Positions 1-7,323 are shown, counted from the stretch's first letter. The stretch: DNA of 19,685 nucleotides from Lachnospiraceae bacterium (GCA_009774395.1 VSNQ01000091.1:1-19685), one strand, 5' to 3'. Program-made: numbers and translations. Notes: a model not told the origin generated them from the sequence alone.

Positions 1-348
1 ATGAAAAAGAACATTATTTTATGGTTGGCGGCTTCGGCGGTAGTTATGCTGGCGTTTCCGTGGCTTGCGGTTACTTTTGTAAAAGGCGATGTAGGAATGG
101 CGGTATGTTTTCTTCTGTTTTTTGCAGTTAATCCATTATATTCCGTGCTAATCGGAGCATTTGCGGGAAAAGACCTCCGGCATTTATGGAGCCTTCCGGT
201 TATTTCGGCTGCGCTGTTCCTCATAGGTACATGGATATTCTTTGACATGGGGGAAACGGCATTTATCCTGTATGCGGCAGTTTATCTTGCATTGGGGATA
301 GCGGCCATGCTGATTTCCATGCTTATCAAAAAGAAAATGCAGAAGTAA
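1..348 (+). CDS. Small multi-pass membrane protein, unknown function
   Basis: A 115-residue protein that starts at the first base of the window, so its ribosome binding site is not visible and a start further upstream cannot be excluded. It is strongly hydrophobic, with about four membrane segments (roughly residues 5-27, 30-52, 60-82 and 86-108), and ends in a basic tail (KKKMQK), which suggests a cytoplasmic C-terminus. I recognise no catalytic motif. The next gene begins 47 bases later with its own ribosome binding site, so the two may or may not be co-transcribed. Proteins of this type are common and uncharacterised in clostridia; no function is proposed. The reading frame is convincing from its composition and its clean stop. 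Confidence 0.7.
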   Translation: MKKNIILWLAASAVVMLAFPWLAVTFVKGDVGMAVCFLLFFAVNPLYSVLIGAFAGKDLRHLWSLPVISAALFLIGTWIFFDMGETAFILYAAVYLALGIAAMLISMLIKKKMQK

Positions 349-395
349 CCTGACGAGGCAAGGCAGGTATTATCTTTTGATAGGAAGGACTTGAT

Positions 396-1343
396 ATGAT
401 TTTAAGTGTGAGTAGAAGAACGGATATCCCGAATTATTATTCAGATTGGTTTATTGCTAGAATTAAGGAAGGATTTTTATATGTACGAAATCCTATGAAT
501 GCGCATCAAATAAGTAGAATAGACCTTTCACCAGAAGTGGTAGATTGTATTGTGTTTTGGACAAAGAATCCTGCAAATATGATTGAAAAGTTAGGGGATT
601 TACAAAAATATATGTATTATTTTCAATTTACTTTAACAGGGTATGGTAAGGATGTGGAACCAAATCTTCCAAATAAAAGAGAAGAACTTATTCCAACATT
701 TATACGATTGTCTGAAAAAATAGGAAAAGAAAGAGTAATATGGAGATATGATCCCATTTTGATAAGTAAGCGATATACAATAGATTACCATTTAAAGGCT
801 TTTGAGGAAATAGCCAGTAATCTTGCGGATTATACTGAAAAGGTAGTTATCAGCTTTGTTGATTTGTATTCCAAAGCACAACGAAACACAAGGGAACTAG
901 ATATTAAGCAGATAACAAATGAAGAAATGATTGAGTTGGCAATGGAAATGGCTCAGATTGCTTCAAAGTATAATTTAATAATTGAAACTTGTGCAGAGCA
1001 AATAAATCTTTCCGAAGTTGGCATTCAGCATGGAAGCTGTATAGATAAAAAACTAATTGAGAGATTATTAGGTTGTAAGCTGATTGCTGAAAAGGATAAA
1101 AATCAGAGGGAAGAGTGTGGCTGCTTTGAAAGCGTAGAGGTGGGGACATATAATACTTGCCTTAATGGATGTAAATATTGTTATGCGAATTTTAATAATA
1201 GTAAAGTAGAAGAAAATGTTAAATTATATAAGCGAGATTCGGCTCTACTATGTGGAAACATTTCTTCTGATGATAGAATTACTGAAAGAAAAGTGAAATC
1301 GCTGAAAAATAATCAAATGAGTTTCTTGGAGCAGCTTTTCTAA
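396..1343 (+). CDS. DUF1848 family protein with C-terminal CxxxCxxC motif
   Basis: A 315-residue protein recognised as DUF1848 from its N-terminus (ILSVSRRTDIPNYYSDW) and the conserved VFWTKNP segment near residue 55. The start has a good ribosome binding site, AGGAAGG, 7 bases upstream. Near the C-terminus are Cys241 and Cys243, then Cys255-x3-Cys259-x2-Cys262 within CLNGCKYCYANF. Cx3Cx2C is the spacing that binds the 4Fe-4S cluster in radical SAM enzymes, where it normally lies near the N-terminus. The family is known for this C-terminal cluster, but its reaction is not established as far as I know. The N-terminal part is probably an alpha/beta barrel (inference). It is cytoplasmic, with no signal peptide. 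The gene is markedly AT-rich compared with the genes at 4571-7030. It appears to stand alone, with more than 600 bases free of genes downstream. Confidence 0.88.
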   Translation: MILSVSRRTDIPNYYSDWFIARIKEGFLYVRNPMNAHQISRIDLSPEVVDCIVFWTKNPANMIEKLGDLQKYMYYFQFTLTGYGKDVEPNLPNKREELIPTFIRLSEKIGKERVIWRYDPILISKRYTIDYHLKAFEEIASNLADYTEKVVISFVDLYSKAQRNTRELDIKQITNEEMIELAMEMAQIASKYNLIIETCAEQINLSEVGIQHGSCIDKKLIERLLGCKLIAEKDKNQREECGCFESVEVGTYNTCLNGCKYCYANFNNSKVEENVKLYKRDSALLCGNISSDDRITERKVKSLKNNQMSFLEQLF

Positions 1344-1563
1344 TTTGTCGAAAAATACTGTAGAAATTTGGGGGTATCATATTTTGTCAGGGTGTTTCCT
1401 TCCACGGCAGATACAGACACGGAAAGCCCATAAAGCCCGTAAACACGGCACTTTTGGCACTACATAGCTTCCAAAGCTTCATTATTTCCGTGTGCTTTTA
1501 AGGGCATTTTTACATTAGTGAGAGTGTGCACTGTTGTTCTGAGGGTTGTTTTGTCTGATAGCA
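1344..1563. other. Gene-free stretch, no firm feature
   Basis: No convincing coding frame was found on either strand. It holds only a short hairpin, CCGT-AAAC-ACGG, near 1438-1449, and no clear T-rich terminator for the DUF1848 gene. The composition is more GC-rich than the DUF1848 gene, so it may be the edge of a different inserted segment. Confidence 0.4.
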
Positions 1564-1773
1564 TATACTCGTAAGCAAAAGTTGGTTATTATCACGGAAA
1601 CTCGGATACTATCAGGAAAAACTCCATACTATCACGCAAAAGTCGATACGCGCAGGCAAAATTCATATACGAACATGGAAACTGCCTGTATTATCACGGA
1701 AACCCGCTGGGAGTTTTCGTGATAATATAGGGTTTTCGTGATAGTGTAAGGAGTTTTCGAGTTTGTATATGAA
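1564..1773. repeat. Iteron-like array, about 20-bp period, with orientation switch
   Basis: Degenerate units of the type ATACTATCACGGAAACTC start near 1564, 1587, 1606, 1626, 1646, 1666 and 1687 on the plus strand. The spacing is 19-21 bases, close to two helical turns. From 1711 the same unit appears in reverse orientation (GAGTTTTCGTGATAAT, GGGTTTTCGTGATAGT, GAGTTTTCGAGTTTGTATA) near 1711, 1730 and 1751, again about 20 bases apart. The whole is a large imperfect palindrome: ATTCATATAC at 1661-1670 is nearly matched by GTATATGAAT at 1764-1773, and the centre (TTATCACGG ... TTTTCGTGATAA) can fold. Phased repeats of this kind bind replication initiators, partition proteins or cooperative regulators. 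No such protein gene is in the window, so the role is inferred and the array could be a remnant. Confidence 0.7.
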
Positions 1774-1877
1774 TAAAACGATAAAAATTTAATGGAAAAT
1801 AGCAATGCAAGAAAAGGGTGCCGACTGCTACGGAATTACAATCATTCTTAAATATTTAAAATAATTAAAATAGGATA

Positions 1878-1936
1878 TTGACAATAATATCAAAAGCGCA
1901 TATACTGTATCTATCGAACAAGTACGCTTGATACAG
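1878..1936 (+). promoter_or_regulatory. Promoter and inverted-repeat operator of GntR/ABC cassette A
   Basis: A near-consensus promoter: -35 TTGACA at 1878-1883, a 17-base spacer, and -10 TATACT at 1901-1906. An inverted repeat, CTGTATC (1905-1911) and GATACAG (1930-1936) with 18 bases between, starts inside the -10 and covers the likely transcription start. That position suits repression by the GntR protein encoded next. A ribosome binding site, GAGGAG at 1951-1956, lies 7 bases before the ATG. Confidence 0.75.
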
Positions 1937-1963
1937 ATAATACACATAGAGAGGAGTGAATAA

Positions 1964-2335
1964 ATGGAAATAATCATAAGCAACAGCAGTGATAAGCCTA
2001 TTTATGAGCAAATATGTATGCAGGTCAAAAATCTGATTATGAACGGAACTCTATCTGCGGGTGAAGCGTTACCGTCCATGCGGGTATTAGCAAAAGACTT
2101 GCATATCAGCGTTATTACTGTCCAAAGGGCTTATGAAGATTTGACCCGTGACGGATTCATAGAAACTGTATCTGGAAAAGGGAGCTTTGTTGCAGCCCAA
2201 AACAAGGAGTTTATCCAAGAAGAACAGTTGCGTGTAGCAGAGGAATTGTTACAAAAGGTTGCGGAAATCGGCAGAGCACATGGAATCAGTTATGAACAAA
2301 TGACAAATATTCTAAAGTTGTTTTACGAAGAATAA
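1964..2335 (+). CDS. GntR family regulator, YtrA subfamily
   Basis: A 123-residue DNA-binding repressor. Residues about 10-75 form the GntR winged helix-turn-helix: PIYEQI, then GEALPSMRVLAKDLHISVITVQRAYEDL, then a wing ending GKGSFV. The C-terminal part is only about 45 residues and helical, the short dimerisation tail that marks YtrA-type members rather than the larger FadR or UTRA classes. It is the first gene of a tight cassette with an ABC ATPase 16 bases downstream and a permease overlapping that. In Bacillus subtilis, YtrA represses its own operon, which responds to cell-wall antibiotics. Self-repression here is inferred from the inverted repeat over the promoter. It is clearly related to the regulator at 7542-7919. 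Confidence 0.9.
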   Translation: MEIIISNSSDKPIYEQICMQVKNLIMNGTLSAGEALPSMRVLAKDLHISVITVQRAYEDLTRDGFIETVSGKGSFVAAQNKEFIQEEQLRVAEELLQKVAEIGRAHGISYEQMTNILKLFYEE

Positions 2336-2351
2336 TCAGGAGGCGAGAATA

Positions 2352-3224
2352 ATGAAGAAGAGCATTCATGAAATAAACAACATTTTAGTTCGGGATTTAT
2401 GCAAACAGTTTGACGAATTTTTGTTAGACCATGTTTCATTTCAAGTTCCGAGAGGCAGGATTGTCGGCTTTATTGGCGAAAACGGGGCAGGTAAGAGTAC
2501 GACCATTAACCTGATACTTGATGAATTAAAAAAGGATAATGGGCAAATACAGATTTTTGGTATGGAACATACAATTTCTTCTGTCAAGGAAGATATAGGC
2601 GTTGTCTTTGACGAGTGCAACTTCCATGATGTATTGAATGTATCCGACATTGAAAAAATACTGTCCGGCGTATATAAATCATGGGATAGCCGCCTTTACA
2701 GACAGTACCTAAAAAAATTCAAAATCCCTGAAAAGAAACAAATAGGCTCTTTTTCAAAGGGCATGAAAATGAAGCTATCCATTATTTGTGCTATGGCACA
2801 TAAACCGAAGTTGTTGATTTTAGATGAAGCGACTACGGGGCTTGACCCAGTTGTGCGTGATGAAATGTTAGATTTATTTTTAGAATTTATACAGGACGAG
2901 GAATGTTCCATTTTCTTTTCCTCTCACATTACGTCGGACATACAAAAGATTGCGGATTATGTAATCTTGATTCATCAAGGCAAAATTATTTTTGAGGAAC
3001 AAAAAGACGACCTTGTTTATCATTTTGGGATAGTGAAGTGCGGGAGAGAAAAGTTTGCTTCCATTTCGCCGGATGATTATATTATCCACAGGGTTACAAA
3101 TGTCAGTGTGGAGTGTCTTGTCCGTGACAAAGAAGCGATAAGGCGCAAATACAAAGATATTGTGGTTGATAATGCAACACTGGAAGATATTATGCTTTTT
3201 TACATCAAAGGAGGCGCAGCATGA
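2352..3224 (+). CDS. ABC transporter ATP-binding protein (cassette A)
   Basis: A 290-residue ATPase subunit that powers the ABC-2 permease encoded next. The Walker A motif GENGAGKST is at about residues 42-50, the signature FSKGM at 134-138, Walker B LLILDE ends at Glu159, and the switch histidine His192 is in SSHITS. The place of the Q-loop glutamine is taken by VVFDECNF, as in the cassette B paralogue (VLDEGCF). The last 70 or so residues form a C-terminal extension with no recognised fold, typical of YtrB-like ATPases. The ribosome binding site AGGAGG lies 8 bases before the ATG. The stop overlaps the next start by four bases (ATGA), showing translational coupling. The substrate is unknown; peptide-antibiotic or cell-wall stress defence is the usual role for such GntR-linked transporters. 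Confidence 0.92.
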   Translation: MKKSIHEINNILVRDLCKQFDEFLLDHVSFQVPRGRIVGFIGENGAGKSTTINLILDELKKDNGQIQIFGMEHTISSVKEDIGVVFDECNFHDVLNVSDIEKILSGVYKSWDSRLYRQYLKKFKIPEKKQIGSFSKGMKMKLSIICAMAHKPKLLILDEATTGLDPVVRDEMLDLFLEFIQDEECSIFFSSHITSDIQKIADYVILIHQGKIIFEEQKDDLVYHFGIVKCGREKFASISPDDYIIHRVTNVSVECLVRDKEAIRRKYKDIVVDNATLEDIMLFYIKGGAA

Positions 3225-3853
3225 AAGGTTTGGTTTACAAAGATAATATAATTTTCTTTAAGAGTATTGACAAAAAGCTGGTTCTGGTAGCAGTTGGCGC
3301 AATTATATTGCTCATGGTCAATACCGGAGTTTATGCGGGGCTGTTCGCATCTGTAATGCTTGCCTTGACAATAGGTATGCAGAATATAATGAGTTTTGCA
3401 AGTGATGAAAAGGCAAGTTGGAAAAAATATCAGTTAGCAATGCCTGTAAATGCGGTTTCAGTAGTAACAAGCAAATATATTTCCGTTATTTGCACATTAG
3501 CAGTCAGCATTGTGGGAAGCATTATATTTAATCTTTTACCCAGTATTGCTTTTCAGAGTTTCAATGTTACTGTTTGGGGAGTGTCTGCTGCTGCATCTCT
3601 GATTGTTCCGTTGTTATGGACTGGAATCTGTCTGCCATTAACCTATTGGTTTGGTTTCCGTTCTGCGCAGACAATGGGGCTTATTACAGTTATTCCCATG
3701 TTCTATTTTGTTAAGTATTTTGAAGACGGGGCTGGATTTTCTGCTATGACAAGTTCCATACTCTCTTATGCTGTTGCGGCAGGGATTGCAGTAATTGTCC
3801 TCTTTATTGTTTCAATGATAGTAAGCATAATAGGTTATAACAGAAAAAAATAG
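3221..3853 (+). CDS. ABC-2 type transporter permease (cassette A)
   Basis: A 210-residue integral membrane protein with about six membrane segments, the usual size for a single ABC-2 permease half. A soluble stretch near residues 63-75 (SDEKASWKKYQLAMPVN) resembles the conserved 'E..W..Y..alP' cytoplasmic region of ABC2_membrane_5-type permeases. The start overlaps the ATPase stop (ATGA), with AAAGGAGG 6 bases upstream, so it is translated together with the ATPase and is its likely partner. It presumably acts as a dimer in the cytoplasmic membrane. The substrate cannot be read from the sequence. No clear terminator follows within the next hundred bases. Confidence 0.88.
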   Translation: MKGLVYKDNIIFFKSIDKKLVLVAVGAIILLMVNTGVYAGLFASVMLALTIGMQNIMSFASDEKASWKKYQLAMPVNAVSVVTSKYISVICTLAVSIVGSIIFNLLPSIAFQSFNVTVWGVSAAASLIVPLLWTGICLPLTYWFGFRSAQTMGLITVIPMFYFVKYFEDGAGFSAMTSSILSYAVAAGIAVIVLFIVSMIVSIIGYNRKK

Positions 3854-4012
3854 GAAGTGTAATCATGTGGCGGTGTGAAAGAAGTGATACCGCAGGAAAA
3901 ATAGTCCATACGTTTTAGGGCTGATGTTTCCCATGCTTACTACAATGTTTCAGATAAATCCTGCGCCGCCTATAACGTGATATTCTATCCGAACAATTAA
4001 AGGGAGGCGACC

Positions 4013-4234
4013 ATGTTCGTTCCCGCCCATGTAGATGCCTCTGCAGATGTGAAGGGACTTGTCCGTTATAACAGGGATAAAGTGCATGAGGTGGCGGACA
4101 GGATTCTGTCCGTTTGTGGGAAGCCAATGTATTTTGAACGTATTTTGCAGGAAGTTTTCAAAGGCTATGAGCTTACCATGAACTTTGAGCAGTATGTATT
4201 GGTGGGAAGCACAGTGTGGTCTTGCCTCTCATGA
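4013..4234 (+). pseudogene. C-terminal fragment of an MBL-fold metallo-hydrolase
   Basis: A 73-codon open frame beginning FVPAHVDASADVKGLVRYN and containing NFEQYVLVGSTVWSCLS. I recognise these segments as the C-terminal part of MBL-fold metallo-hydrolases common in clostridia, where the text runs on for another 20-30 residues. The metal-binding HxHxDH part is absent, and the frame stops at a TGA right after the GSTV segment, so this is a remnant at both ends. An internal ATG with GGGAGG upstream (4003-4008) could still be translated, but a functional product is unlikely. The preceding bases (3854-4012) hold no supported gene; a short frame ending FQINPAPPIT near 3922-3978 may be another scrap. 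The family assignment is from memory of conserved segments, not a search. Confidence 0.55.
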
Positions 4235-4309
4235 ATTCCGTCAGTGTCTTGGTGGTGATGCGGCCTAAGAGCCGCTGCAATTCATTGAAACGGAAGAATA
4301 GATTGATAC

Positions 4310-4331
4310 AAAGGGCTCACAGGCCCTTTTT
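4310..4331 (+). terminator. Rho-independent terminator
   Basis: The stem AAAGGGC (4310-4316) pairs with GCCCTTT (4323-4329) around a 6-base loop, and the right arm runs into five Ts. It lies after the metallo-hydrolase remnant and probably once ended that transcript. It now separates cassette A from the orphan LytTR regulator. Confidence 0.65.
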
Positions 4332-4570
4332 CCTATTCAGAAAACCACTTGGAAAGCGGGGGAATCAGAGGTAATATGCTTACACGGCGGTTTGCGTTTG
4401 TGCCGCCTTGCAGGGGAACGGGATATATTTTTAGAAATGTCCAGTCACTACCGCCAAGTGTCCAGATACAACACTCTTTCTTACTTTTTACTGATATTTG
4501 CCGATAAAATAAGTGGACGGGAAATAATAGTCCCTATTGATAATAAAACATTGATACGAGGTGAGGCAGA
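4332..4570. other. Leader region before LytTR regulator, little recognised
   Basis: No supported gene. A short hairpin, GGCGG (4386-4390) with CCGCC (4403-4407), is present. A 60-codon frame runs from 4392 into the LytTR start but has no ribosome binding site and an unconvincing composition. No clear -35/-10 pair was found. The LytTR start is served by GAGGTG at 4558-4563. Confidence 0.4.
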
Positions 4571-5323
4571 TTGAATATTGCGGTTTGCGATGACGAAGAA
4601 AATATACGCATTTATATAAAGAGGCTGATAGAAAAGCAGGATGTACCATGCCGGGTCATGGAATTTTCGTCTGGGGAGGAATTGCTGCGGTTTTGGGAGC
4701 AGGAGGACAGGGAACCGTTAGACATCCTGCTTCTTGATATTTCTATGGATGGAACTGACGGAATTGAAATAGCGCAACAGATCAGGGACTGGAAGGAAGA
4801 AAGGGAAGAAGTTTTATGGGGCAGCCTGCCCCTGCTGATATTTGTGACAGGATATCCAGAGTATATGCCGAAGGCTTTTACCTTCAATGCCTTTCAATAC
4901 TTGGTGAAGCCCATAGATGAAAAGGAATTTGAAGATGTGTTTGCGCAGGCTGTCAGAGCGTGCCGCTGCCTGAATAGAAAAAAGAACACTGTGCCGGGGG
5001 AAATACTGGTCAGGAGCGGGAGCATCACAAGGAATGTCCCGGTTGATGATATTTACTACATTGAGAGCAGTAACAGGAAGATCATCGTATCCATGTGGGA
5101 GGAGGTAATAGAATGCTATGGAAAGATAAGTGAGATGGAGTTGGAACTGCGGGAAGGCTTTTTCCGGATTCATAAGGGGTATCTGGTCAACATGAAATAT
5201 GTGGAAAAATACAGCCGGACGGAAGTGCAGATGAAAAATGGGAAACGTTTCCCGATTTCCAAGTATAAGTACCAGGATTTTATAAAGGCATATCTGGAAT
5301 ACATTACGGAGGACAGCAGATGA
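4571..5323 (+). CDS. LytTR response regulator, orphan, TTG start
   Basis: A 250-residue response regulator. Residues 1-120 are a receiver with acidic Asp7/Asp8, phosphoacceptor Asp56 (LLLDISMDGTDG), Thr93 and Lys113 (LVKPID), all conserved. Residues about 144-246 are a LytTR DNA-binding domain with the typical FFRIHKGYLVN segment and a FPISK-type end. The start is TTG at 4571, chosen because GAGGTG lies 7 bases upstream and the protein then begins MNIAVCDDEE as the family does. No sensor kinase gene follows; instead an ATG overlapping the stop (ATGA, at 5320) is closed after five codons. Regulators of this class usually have a GHKL kinase partner next door, so the kinase may have been deleted. 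The target genes are unknown; the 514-residue protein gene downstream is a candidate. Confidence 0.9.
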   Translation: MNIAVCDDEENIRIYIKRLIEKQDVPCRVMEFSSGEELLRFWEQEDREPLDILLLDISMDGTDGIEIAQQIRDWKEEREEVLWGSLPLLIFVTGYPEYMPKAFTFNAFQYLVKPIDEKEFEDVFAQAVRACRCLNRKKNTVPGEILVRSGSITRNVPVDDIYYIESSNRKIIVSMWEEVIECYGKISEMELELREGFFRIHKGYLVNMKYVEKYSRTEVQMKNGKRFPISKYKYQDFIKAYLEYITEDSR

Positions 5324-5443
5324 GTCAGGCAGGCTAAGAAACAGCAGCAGGAGTTGTTGGATGAAAAGGCTGCGAAGGCGGAACAGGAGAGAAGCAGGCT
5401 GGCAAAGGCGCGGTCGGGCGACAGGCAGATGGAGGGGCTCTGA
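5320..5443 (+). pseudogene. Scar of a lost downstream gene, charged tail fragment
   Basis: An ATG at 5320 overlaps the LytTR stop as ATGA, with GGAGGA just upstream, the arrangement expected for a coupled kinase gene, but it reads only MSQAG before TAA. In the same frame as LytTR, directly after its TGA, 39 codons stay open to a TGA at 5441 and encode a Lys/Glu/Gln-rich helical tail (QAKKQQQELLDEK, then AEQERSRLAKARSGDRQMEGL). This looks like the C-terminus of a real protein joined here by deletion. I cannot name its family. Readthrough of the TGA seems less likely than a deletion scar. Confidence 0.45.
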
Positions 5444-5485
5444 ACGATTGAGGGGCCGACATAACAAAATAAGGGAGGATTTGAA

Positions 5486-7030
5486 ATGGGAGTTAATTCG
5501 GTAAATGATGCAGGTTCTGTATATGGAGCGGCTTTTCGTGATAAGCCTATATATTTAATGACAATAAAAGAATCAAATGCGTTTTTTGAAGGAAAAATGC
5601 GGAAAAACATGGTATTGCAGGAAGACACCTGTACTCTCAGCAGCAATAATACATACCGCAGGCAGCATACCACTTATGAGGTTTCGGATAAGGACAAAGG
5701 CAGCGCATTCTTGGATTTGAATTTTCTGATTAAGGACGAAACCAGTAGCCTGAAAGGGAATCTGAGCGATGATAAGGATGTGGATTTTTATAACTTTTCC
5801 ATTCCATTTATGAACTTCCAACGGAATTACTTTGGCGTTGAAGCTTACATTGATATGCCGGAGGGCTGTGATTACGACCTTACCCTATATGATGAATACG
5901 GCAACCAAGTGGGGAAGGCAGAGTGGGACGGCGAGGGGCGGAAGAAGCTAAACATCCCTACTTGGGATATCCAGACCAACAAATATTGCATTAAGGTAGA
6001 AAACGGAAACGGGGAGGAAGTTTCCCCGGATGATTATTATAAGATCAGTTTCCATGTTACCCAAAATAAGGAGCACGAAAAGACTGACGCCATCAGGGAA
6101 GCATATGGGAATCTCCACAACGCATACAGCCGGAAAGATGAAAACTGGCGGGAATATCTTGACCAGTATAATGCAGTACTGCGGGAAACGGAGCAGAATT
6201 ATTTAAAAGAGCTGGAACAGCTCCACCAAAAGCAGTTTGACAGCCTGCCGGAAGAAAAGAAGTATCAGGGCGGGCGCACCGTGGATGAACTGCTGCAGGA
6301 CATGGCGGATGGGAAGGACTTAAATGATGCGGAACTGGAGTATGTGAAGATTTTTGCCAACCTGAAAGACATGGAAAAAGCGCAGAATAAAGCGGAACTG
6401 AAAAACAGCTTTTCAGATGATTTCGTTAAGGATTTGGAGGGAATTGGCATTTCCCGTGAGGATATGGAGGGGATGCGCGTAAGGATTGGGAGCAGCGGGG
6501 ATGTGGTCGTGGACGGGATAGAGGACAGAACCGTCCGGGAACATGTGCAGAAATTGATAGATGAAAAGTACGGTGACCGGATGTACCAGTATTACATAGG
6601 GATTGCGGACAGCGTGGGAAACCTGCCCTCTAACACATACCGGTATGCCACGGACATACAGGAAGTGCGGCGCTACCTGAAAGGGGTTACGGGGGAGGAT
6701 ATTTCCTTAGAAAATCTTTATCTGATGCCAGACGGGAAGATTGGAGGGCTGCCGAACAAGGCGGCTAATCTGATTAACAAGACTAAGGACAATGCCAAGA
6801 TAGAACGGATAAATGATGCGCTGATAGATATCATAGGAAAGATCAGGATAAGCGGCGACTTGGGGATTCCCGATTTCACTTCACAGTTCCAGTTCAAGGA
6901 TGGGGTGCTTTCCGTGGCGGACAGCGGTTTTGCAGTGGATATGGGCGCACTGGATGGCAGGCTGACACCTCAATATTCGGGCAATATGTATTCTGATATG
7001 TATCAATATCGGTTCAAGAAAGTTTTATAA
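5486..7030 (+). CDS. 514-residue protein with PPC-like beta domain, unknown function
   Basis: The start is supported by GGGAGG 7 bases upstream. Residues about 86-193 look like a bacterial pre-peptidase C-terminal (PPC) beta-sandwich: DVDFYNFSIP, then DYDLTLYDEYGNQV, then KYCIKVENG and YYKISFHV. Residues about 197-310 are highly charged and helical, probably coiled coil. The remaining 200 residues form an alpha/beta region with segments such as VRIGSSGDVVVDGIED and NLYLMPDGKIGGLPNK that I cannot assign. PPC domains usually occur in secreted proteins, yet the N-terminus (MGVNSVNDAGSVYG) has no signal peptide and there is no membrane segment or LPXTG anchor. The gene is visibly GC-richer than most of the window. 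It follows an orphan LytTR regulator by about 160 bases. It could be a surface or effector protein exported by another route, or a cytoplasmic one; no function is claimed. Confidence 0.82.
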   Translation: MGVNSVNDAGSVYGAAFRDKPIYLMTIKESNAFFEGKMRKNMVLQEDTCTLSSNNTYRRQHTTYEVSDKDKGSAFLDLNFLIKDETSSLKGNLSDDKDVDFYNFSIPFMNFQRNYFGVEAYIDMPEGCDYDLTLYDEYGNQVGKAEWDGEGRKKLNIPTWDIQTNKYCIKVENGNGEEVSPDDYYKISFHVTQNKEHEKTDAIREAYGNLHNAYSRKDENWREYLDQYNAVLRETEQNYLKELEQLHQKQFDSLPEEKKYQGGRTVDELLQDMADGKDLNDAELEYVKIFANLKDMEKAQNKAELKNSFSDDFVKDLEGIGISREDMEGMRVRIGSSGDVVVDGIEDRTVREHVQKLIDEKYGDRMYQYYIGIADSVGNLPSNTYRYATDIQEVRRYLKGVTGEDISLENLYLMPDGKIGGLPNKAANLINKTKDNAKIERINDALIDIIGKIRISGDLGIPDFTSQFQFKDGVLSVADSGFAVDMGALDGRLTPQYSGNMYSDMYQYRFKKVL

Positions 7031-7119
7031 GTGTGTGATTCCCTATCCCCAATAAGCCACAGCCGGAGCACCCTTTGGTTTATGCACTTAACATTATTTT
7101 GCCGAGGTGCGGATATAGT

Positions 7120-7242
7120 ATGGTGTGGGATATCATATCCATAGTTTTTTTCATCTCCTATGCATGTGGATTATTCTATTATGAACTGATTGAGAAAATC
7201 GTTGTCCACCAGTCAGGGAAAGCGAGAATGGTAAAACCGTGA
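7120..7242 (+). CDS. Possible 40-residue single-helix membrane peptide
   Basis: A short frame encoding MVWDIISIVFFISYACGLFYY, then a charged tail ending RMVKP. One membrane helix (about residues 4-21) is followed by a basic, soluble end, a realistic layout for a small membrane protein. GAGGTG lies about 10 bases upstream, slightly far. It sits in an otherwise gene-free stretch between the 514-residue protein and cassette B. It could also be the surviving 5' end of a larger membrane protein gene. Confidence is low because no conserved motif is visible. Confidence 0.35.
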   Translation: MVWDIISIVFFISYACGLFYYELIEKIVVHQSGKARMVKP

Positions 7243-7294
7243 GGGATATTGAGATTTACTATCGTTTTGTAGGGAAAATTGATTAAATAGGCAT

Positions 7295-7323
7295 GGGGAA
7301 TGTGCCGATTTTGGCACTTCCCC
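7295..7323. other. Strong hairpin without T-run
   Basis: GGGGAA-T-GTGCC (7295-7306) pairs with GGCAC-TTCCCC (7313-7323) around a GATTTT loop, an 11-pair stem with one bulged T. No T-run follows, so it is not a classic terminator. It may act in RNA processing, or be a protein-binding or mobile-element site; the role is unknown. Confidence 0.5.

Noticed and set aside
1561..1775. CRISPR array interpretation of the 20-bp repeats
   Set aside because: Units are degenerate, contiguous and without unique spacers of fixed length, and part of the array is inverted.
4392..4574. 60-codon frame overlapping the LytTR start
   Set aside because: No ribosome binding site, no recognisable motif, and composition unlike the neighbouring genes; it merely ends at the overlapping TGA.
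4814..5673. Long minus-strand frames opposite the LytTR regulator and the start of the 514-residue gene
   Set aside because: They are antisense to well-supported genes, Leu/Ser/Pro-rich, and lack ribosome binding sites.
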